From: an uncultured Salinimicrobium sp.
Lineage (GTDB): Bacteria > Bacteroidota > Bacteroidia > Flavobacteriales > Flavobacteriaceae
Direction of reading: 5' to 3'
DNA length: 18,635 nucleotides
Assembly (NCBI GenBank): GCA_946887025.1
Contig: CAMPJY010000036.1
Span: 1 to 18,635, forward strand
Below the pieces are notes generated by a model. The model searched no databases and was not told the DNA's origin. It worked only from the letters and a program-made list of their open reading frames with translations. The translations under genes were made by a program, and so were the position numbers. Shown in pieces: positions 8,333 to 15,561 of this stretch (the first letter of the stretch is position 1; each line of letters opens with the position of its first letter).

Positions 8333-9319
8333 ATGTCTGAAGAAATTAAACGAATTGGAGTGTTGACCTCTGGAGGTGATGCTCCCGGAATGAACGCCGC
8401 TATCAGGGCTGTAGCCCGAAGCTGTGCTTTTTATAACCTGGAATGTATTGGTATTTACCGAGGTTACCAGGGATTGATCGAAAATGATTTTGAAGAGCTG
8501 ACCGCCAGGTCGGTTAGAAATGTGATCAACAGGGGAGGTACTTTCTTGAAATCTGCCCGTTCAAAGGAATTCAGGACCAAGGAAGGTCGGGAGCTTGCCT
8601 ATCAGAATCTTCGTAAGGCAGGGATTGATGCCCTTGTAGTAATAGGAGGAGATGGCACGTTTACCGGGGCCATGTTACTGAATGAGGAACATGGTTTTCC
8701 CATTGTCGGGATTCCTGGGACCATTGACAACGATATCAATGGTACCGACTATACCATAGGTTATGACACTGCTTTAAATACTGTTGTTGATGCCATAGAT
8801 AAGATCAGGGACACTGCCAGTTCGCACAATCGCCTTTTCCTGGTCGAAGTTATGGGCCGGGATGCGGGAGATATTGCCCTGAATAGTGGAGTAGGGGCAG
8901 GTGCCGAGGAGATCCTAATCCCCGAGGAAAGCACAGGGATAGTAAATCTTCTGGAGTCTCTCGAAAAAAGCAGGAAGTCTGGTAAGACTTCAAGCATAAT
9001 CGTAGTGGCTGAAGGAGAAAAAAGCGGCAAGAATATCTTTGAACTTGCTGAATACATTGGAGAAAAACTTGAGGGATACGACATCAGGGTAACGGTGTTG
9101 GGGCATATTCAAAGGGGAGGCGCCCCGAGTTGTTATGACAGGGTGCTGGCCAGCCGACTAGGGGTAGGTGCCATTGAAGCTCTTTTGAGAGGTGAAAACA
9201 ATGTAATGGTAGGTATAACAAACCGGGTGGTGACCTCGGTAGATTTTGAAATAGCAATTAAAAAGCAACGACCCGTTGATAAAGAATTAAGAAGGGTTTT
9301 AAATATTACAACAGTATAA
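8333..9319 (+). CDS. pfkA: ATP-dependent 6-phosphofructokinase
   Basis: A 328-aa cytoplasmic enzyme that phosphorylates fructose-6-phosphate to fructose-1,6-bisphosphate, the committed step of glycolysis. The N-terminus has the nucleotide-binding [12 protein letters not shown] motif. G105-G-D107-G108-T and P-G129-T130-I-D132-N-D134 are the phosphate and active-site loops. D132 matches the catalytic base D127 of E. coli PfkA. Glycine at 108 and at 129 (rather than Asp and Lys) marks the ATP-using rather than pyrophosphate-using type. M-G-R-D-A-G-D and [10 protein letters not shown] are the sugar-phosphate and effector-site regions. The ATG at 8333 gives the standard family length; an in-frame TTG lies one codon upstream. 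It is followed by gapA after 19 bases. Together they form a two-gene glycolytic operon beginning right after the maltose operon's terminator. Confidence 0.97.
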   Translation: MSEEIKRIGVLTSGGDAPGMNAAIRAVARSCAFYNLECIGIYRGYQGLIENDFEELTARSVRNVINRGGTFLKSARSKEFRTKEGRELAYQNLRKAGIDALVVIGGDGTFTGAMLLNEEHGFPIVGIPGTIDNDINGTDYTIGYDTALNTVVDAIDKIRDTASSHNRLFLVEVMGRDAGDIALNSGVGAGAEEILIPEESTGIVNLLESLEKSRKSGKTSSIIVVAEGEKSGKNIFELAEYIGEKLEGYDIRVTVLGHIQRGGAPSCYDRVLASRLGVGAIEALLRGENNVMVGITNRVVTSVDFEIAIKKQRPVDKELRRVLNITTV

Positions 9320-9338
9320 ATTAAAAATTCAAGTTATT

Positions 9339-10337
9339 ATGAGTACTAAAATAGGAATAAACGGTTTTGGAAGAATTGGAAGAATTGCATTTAGGATTGC
9401 TTCCAAGAGGGAGGATGTGGAAATAGTAGCAGTTAACGATTTGCTGGATGTGGACCATTTAGCCTATTTGTTGAAGTACGATTCCGTACATGGGAAATTT
9501 GACGGTACTGTAGAAGTACAGGATGGAAACCTGGTAGTGAACGGAAAAACAATAAGGGTGACCTCTGAAAGAAATCCTGAGGATTTGAAATGGGACGCCG
9601 TTGGAGTGGATATTGTGATGGAATGTACCGGTATTTTCACCAGTCATGAAGCTGCAGGGAAACATATAAAAGCAGGTTCTAAAAAGGTATTGATCTCCGC
9701 CCCTTCAAAAGATGCTCCAATGTTTGTACTTGGTGTTAATCATAAAGATATTAAACCAGAGGATACCATCGTATCTAATGCTTCATGTACTACAAATTGT
9801 CTTGCGCCTTTAGCGAAGGTAATGCATGATAATTTCGGAATTGTGGAAGGTTTGATGACCACTGTTCATGCCACAACGGCGACCCAATTCCCGGTGGATT
9901 CGCCATCTCCTAAAAACTTCAGATTAGGAAGAAGCATCCTTGGAAACATCATCCCAAGTACTACAGGAGCGGCTGTTGCTGTTACCAAAGTTATTCCGGA
10001 GTTGAAAGGAAAACTGACAGGAATGGCTTTCAGAATTCCAACTGCAGATGTATCGGTGGTGGATTTGACAGTGCGTACTGATAAAAGTACTACTTATGAG
10101 GAAATAAAAAGAGTATTCAGGGAAGCTGCCGAAGGTGAATATAAGGGAGTTATTTCTTATACAGAAGAGGAGGTTGTTTCGCAGGATTTCGTTTCCGATT
10201 CCCACGCCTGTAACTTTGATGCAGGAGCAGGAATTGCCTTGAACGATAATTTCTTTAAGCTAATTGCCTGGTATGATAACGAATACGGGTACTCTACCAA
10301 ATTAGTTGAAATGGCTGCCTACGTAGCTTCAATTTAA
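9339..10337 (+). CDS. gapA: Glyceraldehyde-3-phosphate dehydrogenase, NAD-type
   Basis: A 332-aa cytoplasmic glycolytic enzyme that oxidises glyceraldehyde-3-phosphate to 1,3-bisphosphoglycerate. The Rossmann motif I-N-G-F-G-R-I-G-R is at residues 7-15. D34 (V-N-D-L) at the end of the second strand indicates NAD rather than NADP preference. The active site is S-N-A-S-C150-T-T-N with H177 in T-V-H-A-T-T. The C-terminal W-Y-D-N-E-Y-G-Y-S signature is intact. Length and motifs are standard, with no sign of decay. It is the second gene of the pfkA operon and ends 19 bases before a strong terminator. The catabolic NAD form fits the sugar-use context. Confidence 0.98.
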   Translation: MSTKIGINGFGRIGRIAFRIASKREDVEIVAVNDLLDVDHLAYLLKYDSVHGKFDGTVEVQDGNLVVNGKTIRVTSERNPEDLKWDAVGVDIVMECTGIFTSHEAAGKHIKAGSKKVLISAPSKDAPMFVLGVNHKDIKPEDTIVSNASCTTNCLAPLAKVMHDNFGIVEGLMTTVHATTATQFPVDSPSPKNFRLGRSILGNIIPSTTGAAVAVTKVIPELKGKLTGMAFRIPTADVSVVDLTVRTDKSTTYEEIKRVFREAAEGEYKGVISYTEEEVVSQDFVSDSHACNFDAGAGIALNDNFFKLIAWYDNEYGYSTKLVEMAAYVASI

Positions 10338-10356
10338 TTTATTTTTTTACTTTAAC

Positions 10357-10382
10357 AACCCCTGAATCATCAGGGGTTTTTT
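10357..10382 (+). terminator. Intrinsic terminator after gapA
   Basis: AACCCCTGA (10357-10365) and TCAGGGGTT (10370-10378) make a perfect 9-bp stem with a 4-base loop (ATCA), ending in a run of six T. It lies 19 bases past the gapA stop and only 13 bases before the next ATG, leaving no room for a separate promoter after it. Confidence 0.95.
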
Positions 10383-10395
10383 AAATAAAGCAACA

Positions 10396-11259
10396 ATGAT
10401 TTTAATAGCAGACGGAGGTTCGACAAAGTGTGACTGGATCCTTTTAAATTCCAAAGGCGACCAGATATTAAAAACCAGAACCAAAGGGTTGAATCCCGCC
10501 GTGTTCAAGACTGAGGTTCTTGAGAGCAGGCTTCTGGAAAATTCCGATTTATTAGCAGTCAAGGATAAAGTCGAGCGCGTACACTTTTTTGGTGCGGGTT
10601 GCGGAACTCCCATTCCCACAGCTCTGCTTAAAAAAATACTTTCAGATTACTTTTCCACGGCTACGGAAGTTCTGGTCAAGGAAGATATGGTAGCGGCTGT
10701 CTATGCGGCCACGACAGAACCAGGGATCGTCTGTATTCTCGGAACAGGTTCCAACAGCTGTTTCTTTGACGGAAAAACTGTTAAAACCGCTGTGGACTCC
10801 CTGGGTTATATCCTTATGGACGAGGCCAGTGGGAATTATTTTGGAAAGCGATTGATCCGTGATTACTACTATAAGACCATGCCCCAGGAACTGGCTGAAG
10901 TGTTTGAGACGAAATATGACCTTTCCTCTGATGTCATTAAAGATCATCTTTATAAAAAGGAAAATCCTAATACGTATTTGGCTTCATTTGCAGAATTCAT
11001 TTTCACCAATGAGCGCAACGGGTATTTTTATACCCTTATTTCCGAGGGGATGAAGAATTTTATAGAGCATCGGGTTTTGTGCTTTAAGGAAGCTCAGAAT
11101 GTTCCTGTTCATTTCATTGGATCTATTGCTTTTTTCTCTCAGGATATTATTAGAGATGTCGCCAAGCCTTACCATTTGGAGATTGGGAATTTTGTTCAGA
11201 GACCTATAGATGGGCTATTAGCCTATTACAGAAAAGAGGTTCTTAAAGACGCAAATTGA
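10396..11259 (+). CDS. BadF/BadG/BcrA/BcrD-type ATPase, N-acetylglucosamine-kinase-like
   Basis: A 287-aa soluble protein of the actin/hexokinase/Hsp70 (ASKHA) fold. The phosphate-1 loop is A-D6-G-G-S-T-K11-C-D-W at the extreme N-terminus. The phosphate-2 loop is G116-T-G-S-N-S121, and a late G-S-I-A-F-F segment fits the adenosine-binding motif. D97 in K-E-D-M-V-A-A sits where sugar kinases of the NAGK group keep the catalytic Asp. This supports an ATP-dependent kinase for GlcNAc, glucosamine or a related sugar; the benzoyl-CoA-reductase meaning of the family name does not apply to a lone 287-aa protein. It starts 13 bases after the gapA terminator and ends 47 bases before comM. Position next to pfkA-gapA suggests a sugar-entry role, possibly glucose phosphorylation, but the substrate is not readable from sequence. 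Confidence 0.8.
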   Translation: MILIADGGSTKCDWILLNSKGDQILKTRTKGLNPAVFKTEVLESRLLENSDLLAVKDKVERVHFFGAGCGTPIPTALLKKILSDYFSTATEVLVKEDMVAAVYAATTEPGIVCILGTGSNSCFFDGKTVKTAVDSLGYILMDEASGNYFGKRLIRDYYYKTMPQELAEVFETKYDLSSDVIKDHLYKKENPNTYLASFAEFIFTNERNGYFYTLISEGMKNFIEHRVLCFKEAQNVPVHFIGSIAFFSQDIIRDVAKPYHLEIGNFVQRPIDGLLAYYRKEVLKDAN

Positions 11260-11307
11260 TTTAGATTTTCTGAAAATTCACTACATTTAAGGAAAGATTT
11301 CTTTAAA
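11256..11307 (+). promoter_or_regulatory. Candidate promoter and palindrome at the start of comM
   Basis: TTG (11256-11258, overlapping the previous stop) and TACATTTA (11282-11289) are 23 bases apart, at the long end for the Bacteroidetes pattern. TTTAAGGAAA (11286-11295) and TTTCTTTAAA (11298-11307) form a 10-bp dyad with a single G.T position, reaching into the A of the comM ATG. It could be an operator or an RNA hairpin over the start site. In A/T-rich DNA, chance is a real alternative. Confidence 0.3.
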
Positions 11308-12845
11308 TGCTCGTCAAGGTTTTCGGTAGTTCTGTTTTGGGAGTGGAAGCTACCACGGTCACCGTTGAGGTTAACGTGGATATTGGAATTGGGTATCATC
11401 TTGTCGGGCTGCCGGACATTGCAATAAAAGAGAGCAGTTACCGGCTTGCTGCAGCCCTGAAGAATGTGAATTATGTGCTCAAGGGTAAAAAAATCATTAT
11501 CAACATGGCGCCTGCCGATCTTCGAAAAGAAGGCACGGCTTACGACCTTACCTTTGCTGTAGGCATTCTTGCTGCTACAGGACAGATCAAAGCATCAAAC
11601 GTATCCGATTATATTATCATGGGGGAGCTGTCTCTCGACGGTTCAGTACAACCAATTAAAGGTGCGCTGCCAATCGCCATAAGGGCAAAGCAGGAAGGTT
11701 TTAAAGGATTTTTTGTTCCTAAAGCTAACGCCCGGGAAGCGGCAATAGTGGCCGGCCTGGATGTTTATGGAATAGACAATATAAAGGAGGTAGTTTACTT
11801 TTTTGATCAAGGTGTAGAGCCTGAAAAAACTGTTATTGATACTCGTAAAGAGTTTTTCGAAGGAGTGGAATATCCTGAGAACGATTTTGCAGATGTAAAG
11901 GGTCAGGAATCGATTAAGCGGTGTATGGAAATTGCTGCGGCAGGGGGGCATAATATAATTCTCATTGGTCCTCCCGGCGCAGGAAAGACCATGCTGGCGA
12001 AAAGACTCCCAAGTATCCTTCCCCCAATGACGCTTAAGGAAGCACTTGAAACCACTAAGATTCACAGTGTAATGGGGAGGCTGAGGGAGAATATTGGTTT
12101 GCTATCCCAGCGTCCCTTCAGGAGTCCCCATCATACGATTTCTGACGTAGCACTTGTCGGAGGCGGATCTTTCCCACAACCCGGAGAGATTTCCTTATCC
12201 CATAACGGGGTTCTGTTTCTCGATGAGCTTCCAGAGTTCCAGAGAAAGGTTCTGGAAGTGTTGCGCCAACCCCTGGAGGATAGGGAGGTGACTATTTCCC
12301 GATCAAAATACAAGGTCACTTTCCCCTCAAGTTTTATGTTGGTAGCCAGTATGAACCCAAGTCCGAGTGGGTATTTCAATGATCAGAATTCAACGATGAC
12401 TTCAACTCCTGCTGAGATGCATAGGTATCTGAAAAAGATAAGCGGACCTTTGTTAGACCGGATCGATATTCATATTGAGGTCACCCCCGTACCTTTTGAA
12501 CAACTCAATGAAGAAAGGACTGGTGAAAAAAGTGCAGAAATCCGTGCAAGGGTGATAAAAGCCAGGGGAATTCAGGCAGAAAGGTTTCAGAAATATGATA
12601 ATGTTCATTATAATGCACAGATGAATACTAAACATATCCAAAGTTATTGCAGACTTGAGGATACTTCCAAAGGTTTACTGAGGACAGCAATGGATCGCCT
12701 CAGTTTATCTGCAAGAGCTTACGATAGAATTCTAAAGGTCTCTCGCACAATTGCGGATCTTGAAGGTAATGAGGCCATTAGACCGGCGCATATCAGTGAA
12801 GCAATTCAGTACAGAAGCCTCGACAGGGAAGGTTGGTTGGGCTGA
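11307..12845 (+). CDS. comM: ComM/YifB-type Mg-chelatase-like AAA+ ATPase
   Basis: A 512-aa protein of the ComM/YifB family; in Vibrio and other naturally competent bacteria ComM is a hexameric helicase that promotes branch migration of incoming DNA strands. The N-terminal ChlI/Lon-like domain (~20-140) contains the typical I-G-Y-H-L-V-G-L-P-D and M-A-P-A-D-L-R-K-E-G segments. The AAA+ core (~190-395) has Walker A G221-P-P-G-A-G-K227-T and Walker B L-F-L-D306-E307-L-P-E-F, followed by an S-M-N-P-sensor-type segment. The Mg_chelatase C-terminal domain occupies ~400-505. Length is the family norm and no motif is lost. A lipoprotein gene of unknown function follows after 20 bases. It is not a true magnesium chelatase: the other chelatase subunits are absent and the domain order is that of ComM. 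Confidence 0.94.
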   Translation: MLVKVFGSSVLGVEATTVTVEVNVDIGIGYHLVGLPDIAIKESSYRLAAALKNVNYVLKGKKIIINMAPADLRKEGTAYDLTFAVGILAATGQIKASNVSDYIIMGELSLDGSVQPIKGALPIAIRAKQEGFKGFFVPKANAREAAIVAGLDVYGIDNIKEVVYFFDQGVEPEKTVIDTRKEFFEGVEYPENDFADVKGQESIKRCMEIAAAGGHNIILIGPPGAGKTMLAKRLPSILPPMTLKEALETTKIHSVMGRLRENIGLLSQRPFRSPHHTISDVALVGGGSFPQPGEISLSHNGVLFLDELPEFQRKVLEVLRQPLEDREVTISRSKYKVTFPSSFMLVASMNPSPSGYFNDQNSTMTSTPAEMHRYLKKISGPLLDRIDIHIEVTPVPFEQLNEERTGEKSAEIRARVIKARGIQAERFQKYDNVHYNAQMNTKHIQSYCRLEDTSKGLLRTAMDRLSLSARAYDRILKVSRTIADLEGNEAIRPAHISEAIQYRSLDREGWLG

Positions 12846-12865
12846 TTCAAACCGAAAATAAGATT

Positions 12866-14011
12866 ATGAGAAAATTAATGGTTGTAGTACTAAGTCTGCT
12901 TTTGTTAGGCTGTAAAAACGAGGAAGAAAAAACATCAGAAACGCCTGAGACGGAAAGCGAAGTGGTAGAAACCCCTTCACTGCTTTCCATGGATGCCGAA
13001 CCCATCGAATTAACCCTGGAGCAGGCGAATAAACTCGCCGAATTACCTATGGATTGTATTAATGTTGAGTATCCCAATAAACTCAACCAGACTCTGGCAA
13101 GTGGGGAAGAGGTAAGGGAACCAAAGGAACTGCATCCCGCCTTTTACGGCTGCTTTGACTGGCATTCCTCTGTTCACGGGCATTGGGCTTTAGTTAGTCT
13201 GTTAAGGGAATTTCCAGATCTCGAAAAAAAGGATGAAATAAAAAATGCATTGAAATCATCCCTGACTGCAGAAAATATTGCGGCAGAGGTAGCTTATTTT
13301 GAAAAAGAGCATAACAAAACCTATGAACGTACTTATGGCTGGGCCTGGTTATTAAAACTGGCAGAGGAACTTCACTCATGGCAGGACCCACTTGCCAGAG
13401 AACTTGAAAACAATCTTCAGCCATTAACGAACCTTATCGAAGATCAGTTTCAGGAATTCCTGCCTAAATTAAATTATCCCATTAGGGTCGGGGAACATAC
13501 CAATACTGCTTTTGCACTTGCATTGGCCTATGATTATGCTGTAGCTTTAGAAAAACCTGAATTCAGAGAGCTCATTGAGCAAAGGGCCCGAAGCTTTTAT
13601 GTTAATGACGACAACTGTCCCCTGGGATGGGAGCCAAGTGGCTTTGATTTTCTTTCCCCCTGCTTTTCTGAAATAGATATAATGCGCAGGATTTTACCGA
13701 AAAATGCATTTTTCATGTGGATGGAAGATTTTATGCCACAGCTGAAGAATGAGGGTTTCACTCTGGAAGTTGGAGAGGTTTCGGACAGGACGGATGGAAA
13801 ACTGGTCCATCTTGATGGATTAAACTTCAGTCGTGCGTGGGTAATGTTTGGGCTTGCCAATCAATATCCGGAAGAATATTCTCACCTGAGAGAGATAGCT
13901 CAGGAACATATGCAGTATTCATTTCCTAATCTTGTAGGGGATACTTATGAAGGTGGACATTGGCTTGGCACTTTCGCATTATACGCCTTAAAAGCTTCAG
14001 CAGAAGAGTAA
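12866..14011 (+). CDS. DUF2891-family lipoprotein of unknown function
   Basis: A 381-aa predicted lipoprotein: M-R-K then a short hydrophobic helix and lipobox L-L-G-C16, followed by an acidic linker (C-K-N-E-E-E...). The rest matches my memory of the DUF2891 family, with the His/aromatic-rich block H90-P-A-F-Y-G-C-F-D-W-H-S-S-V-H-G-H-W107, a later G-W-A-W-L-L-K-L motif, C-P-L-G-W-E-P-S-G-F-D-F-L-S-P-C, and G-G-H-W-L-G-T-F-A near the end. Repeated helix pairs with conserved Trp/His look like an (alpha/alpha) toroid, which is only an impression. No function is established to my knowledge. The ATG at 12866 was chosen because it begins a proper lipoprotein signal; an in-frame TTG at 12833 lies inside comM. 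It sits 20 bases after comM, probably co-transcribed, and no clear terminator follows. Confidence 0.75.
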   Translation: MRKLMVVVLSLLLLGCKNEEEKTSETPETESEVVETPSLLSMDAEPIELTLEQANKLAELPMDCINVEYPNKLNQTLASGEEVREPKELHPAFYGCFDWHSSVHGHWALVSLLREFPDLEKKDEIKNALKSSLTAENIAAEVAYFEKEHNKTYERTYGWAWLLKLAEELHSWQDPLARELENNLQPLTNLIEDQFQEFLPKLNYPIRVGEHTNTAFALALAYDYAVALEKPEFRELIEQRARSFYVNDDNCPLGWEPSGFDFLSPCFSEIDIMRRILPKNAFFMWMEDFMPQLKNEGFTLEVGEVSDRTDGKLVHLDGLNFSRAWVMFGLANQYPEEYSHLREIAQEHMQYSFPNLVGDTYEGGHWLGTFALYALKASAEE

Positions 14012-14085
14012 GTCGAGTTTTTTAAAGGTCTATAATTAACTTAAATTTTTTGTTGCAATGAAGCTTGCAAATCATTGAATATCAG

Positions 14086-14118
14086 TTTGCTGAATACTGA
14101 CTATAAAATTTATCTATG
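14086..14118 (+). promoter_or_regulatory. Candidate promoter for the leader/signalling operon
   Basis: TTTG (14086-14089) and TATCTATG (14111-14118) are 21 bases apart, fitting the Bacteroidetes promoter pattern with one mismatch (A for T) in the -7 element. A start near 14124 would give a leader of about 350 bases before the ATG at 14472. The dyad ATACTGA/TCAGTAT brackets the -7 box and could be an operator. Pattern evidence only. Confidence 0.3.
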
Positions 14119-14252
14119 ACGCTGATTTTTTCAGTATAAGTATAGTGGTCTACCTGATCGCAATTTTGGTTCAGTCGAATAATGAAGTTGAGATAGATTT
14201 ATTTGAAGGAAAAAGAGAGGAAATGCAAAAGGGAAAAACAGGAAAATAAAAA

Positions 14253-14331
14253 AGTGCCAGAACTGTATCTTAAACTAATTTTTTTACCCTACACAAAATT
14301 AATTTACAAGTATCTGGCACTATTTTGCCCC
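14253..14331 (+). ncRNA. Candidate structured RNA: long hairpin plus possible antiterminator
   Basis: AGTGCCAGA (14253-14261) pairs perfectly with TCTGGCACT (14313-14321). The stem continues as ACT (14262-14264) with AGT (14309-14311) across a one-base bulge. An inner stem TAATTTT (14276-14282) with AAAATTA (14295-14301) encloses a 12-base loop. Directly after the outer stem, ATTTTGCCCC (14322-14331) can pair at 9 of 10 positions with GGGGAAAAAT (14397-14406), the left arm and loop of the downstream terminator. That arrangement (folded domain, antiterminator, terminator, gene) is what transcriptional riboswitches and attenuators show. The ligand, if any, is unknown and no known riboswitch class is recognised. 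A free-standing small RNA ending at the terminator is the alternative. Confidence 0.45.
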
Positions 14332-14394
14332 AATCACATTTTAATATCAACTAAAATGCATATTCCAAAAGTAAGGCATCAGTTTATCCTCCAC

Positions 14395-14416
14395 AAGGGG
14401 AAAAATCCCCTTTTTT
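14395..14416 (+). terminator. Intrinsic terminator upstream of the signalling operon
   Basis: AAGGGGA (14395-14401) and TCCCCTT (14406-14412) form a 7-bp stem around AAAA, followed by T to 14416 (six T in all from 14411). It is 384 bases past the DUF2891 stop and 55 bases before the next ATG, so it is more likely to end a leader or small RNA than the DUF2891 transcript. Confidence 0.75.
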
Positions 14417-14471
14417 CATGTCTCATCAAAAAAAGCCATTTTATTTCTTAATTTTAACAAAAACTTAAGTC

Positions 14472-14846
14472 ATGGATAAAATAGCGGATAAATTGATCTC
14501 TGTTGAAAAAGCACGGGAACTGGAGTCGAACTGGAAAAGTAACCAGGGGAAAGGTATTGAAGGAAGAGGATTAAAAGATGTGAGAGAATTTCTTTTTGAT
14601 CTTGAAGCTCTTCAGGAATATATTAATCATGTACGGACCAAGTCGGTAGAACAGGGAATTCAGAACCCAGGTATCCGAATCTATTTTGGGGCTTATGCGG
14701 AGGATAGAAATAAGGTTTCCACAGTTTTTCTAGCGCCAACAAAGAGTACAGTAAAAACAGGGGTACAAGAGGAAGAGGTTGCCAATAATTATGAAATTTC
14801 ACCTCTTAATACTGTAATAGGCGGGTATCCCCCAATTAATTATTAG
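14472..14846 (+). CDS. Small soluble protein of unknown function, first gene of signalling operon
   Basis: A 124-aa protein without signal peptide or membrane segment. I do not recognise a named domain. Visible features are a charged helical first half containing V-R-E-F-L-F-D-L-E-A-L-Q-E-Y-I, then a beta-like core N-P-G-I-R-I-Y-F-G-A-Y-A followed by K-V-S-T-V-F-L-A-P-T-K, and a Gly/Pro-rich tail ending P-P-I-N-Y. The ATG at 14472 is the first Met of the frame. The next gene starts 7 bases after its stop, so it is almost surely translated from the same mRNA as the membrane protein, histidine kinase and response regulator. A role as partner or modulator of that sensor is inferred from position alone. 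An alternative is an unrelated cytoplasmic protein that shares the promoter. Confidence 0.7.
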   Translation: MDKIADKLISVEKARELESNWKSNQGKGIEGRGLKDVREFLFDLEALQEYINHVRTKSVEQGIQNPGIRIYFGAYAEDRNKVSTVFLAPTKSTVKTGVQEEEVANNYEISPLNTVIGGYPPINY

Positions 14847-14853
14847 ATAAAGG

Positions 14854-15561
14854 GTGATTTTCATTGAACAATTCCGCGTGACGCATCTGTTGGAATTTTT
14901 GGCTGCCCTTGCCGGTAGTTATTATTTACGTAAAACAGAAGTCAGGCCCATGGTACGGTATTTTGTCTGGTTCTTATGGTTGACGGTGTTTGTGGAGGTA
15001 ATTGCAACCTATGCTGGTCTGGCCTATTATACAGATTATAAATATTTCTCATTTGTTAAAGACACCCCTTTCGCAGGTAATTATTGGTTGTATAACATCT
15101 ATTCCATTATTGCCTTCACCGTCTATATATGCTTTTTCAGCTTTCACCTCAGGAGCGAAAAATGGAAAAAAGGTTTTTCGATTACCACCATAATTTTCAT
15201 CCTCTCAAGTATTCTCTACCTTTTTATTACAGATGTATACTTTAAGGCCCATTCCATATTCACTTTCTTTTTGGGAAGTTTGATAGTTTTGGTAAGTATT
15301 GGGGTGTTTTATTGGGAATTATTAAAGAGTGATGAAATTCTTGCCATAAAAAAATCCATTCATTTTTATATCTCGGTAGGAGCTTTGGTATATCATCTGG
15401 GATTTGTACCACTGGTTATTTACAGCAGGTACTATAATATTGCTAAATCTCCGGAATTTGTAGAAATTTATATTTTTATTCTGTATGGCATTAATTATTT
15501 CTTATATTCATTATATACCCTAGGCTTCATTATATGCTCAAGAAAGAGGAGATCCTATTAA
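14854..15561 (+). CDS. Seven-helix membrane protein, probable sensory partner of the kinase
   Basis: A 235-aa integral membrane protein with seven hydrophobic segments at about 9-25, 35-57, 78-98, 109-127, 133-154, 169-190 and 204-228. Basic residues cluster after helices 1, 3, 5 and 7 (R26/K27/R31, K103/K105/K106, K166/K167, final R-K-R-R), predicting the N-terminus outside and the C-terminus inside, a 7TM receptor-like topology. No known family is recognised. GTG at 14854 is used as the start because the next in-frame Met (M33) would cut off helix 1, and AAAGG-like bases precede it. Its last 28 bases overlap the histidine kinase gene in another frame, implying translational coupling. The kinase has almost no extracytoplasmic part, so this protein is a good candidate for its input module. 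That is inference. Confidence 0.75.
   Translation: MIFIEQFRVTHLLEFLAALAGSYYLRKTEVRPMVRYFVWFLWLTVFVEVIATYAGLAYYTDYKYFSFVKDTPFAGNYWLYNIYSIIAFTVYICFFSFHLRSEKWKKGFSITTIIFILSSILYLFITDVYFKAHSIFTFFLGSLIVLVSIGVFYWELLKSDEILAIKKSIHFYISVGALVYHLGFVPLVIYSRYYNIAKSPEFVEIYIFILYGINYFLYSLYTLGFIICSRKRRSY

Larger units (their letters stand above)
14012..14471. other. AT-rich gene-free gap with structured leader
   Basis: This 460-base gap has no credible gene; an 82-codon frame starting at a TTG (14203) has low-complexity Lys-rich sequence and no recognisable family. It holds a candidate promoter (14086-14118), a 7-bp dyad ATACTGA/TCAGTAT (14094-14100 and 14131-14137), a long hairpin (14253-14321), a potential antiterminator segment (14322-14331) and a terminator (14395-14416). 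The elements are read here as a regulatory leader for the signalling genes starting at 14472, or as a small RNA gene. Confidence 0.6.

Noticed and set aside
10396..11259. Benzoyl-CoA reductase or 2-hydroxyglutaryl-CoA dehydratase activator
   Set aside because: No Fe-S cysteine pair typical of those activators is visible and no partner subunits are present; the NAGK-like reading fits better.
11643..12065. 140-codon open frame on the minus strand inside comM
   Set aside because: Antisense to the conserved AAA+ domain, with no recognisable protein features.
11307..12845. Magnesium chelatase subunit for chlorophyll synthesis
   Set aside because: Domain order (ChlI-like N-terminus, AAA+, Mg_chelatase_C) and lone occurrence are those of ComM/YifB; no partner subunits or pigment genes.
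14094..14137. ATACTGA/TCAGTAT dyad as a separate finding
   Set aside because: Only 7 bp with a 30-base spacer in AT-rich DNA; kept only as a note with the candidate promoter.
14203..14451. 82-codon + strand frame with a TTG start
   Set aside because: Lys-rich, low-complexity translation with no family resemblance; it runs through both arms of the hairpin and the terminator, which better explain the stretch.
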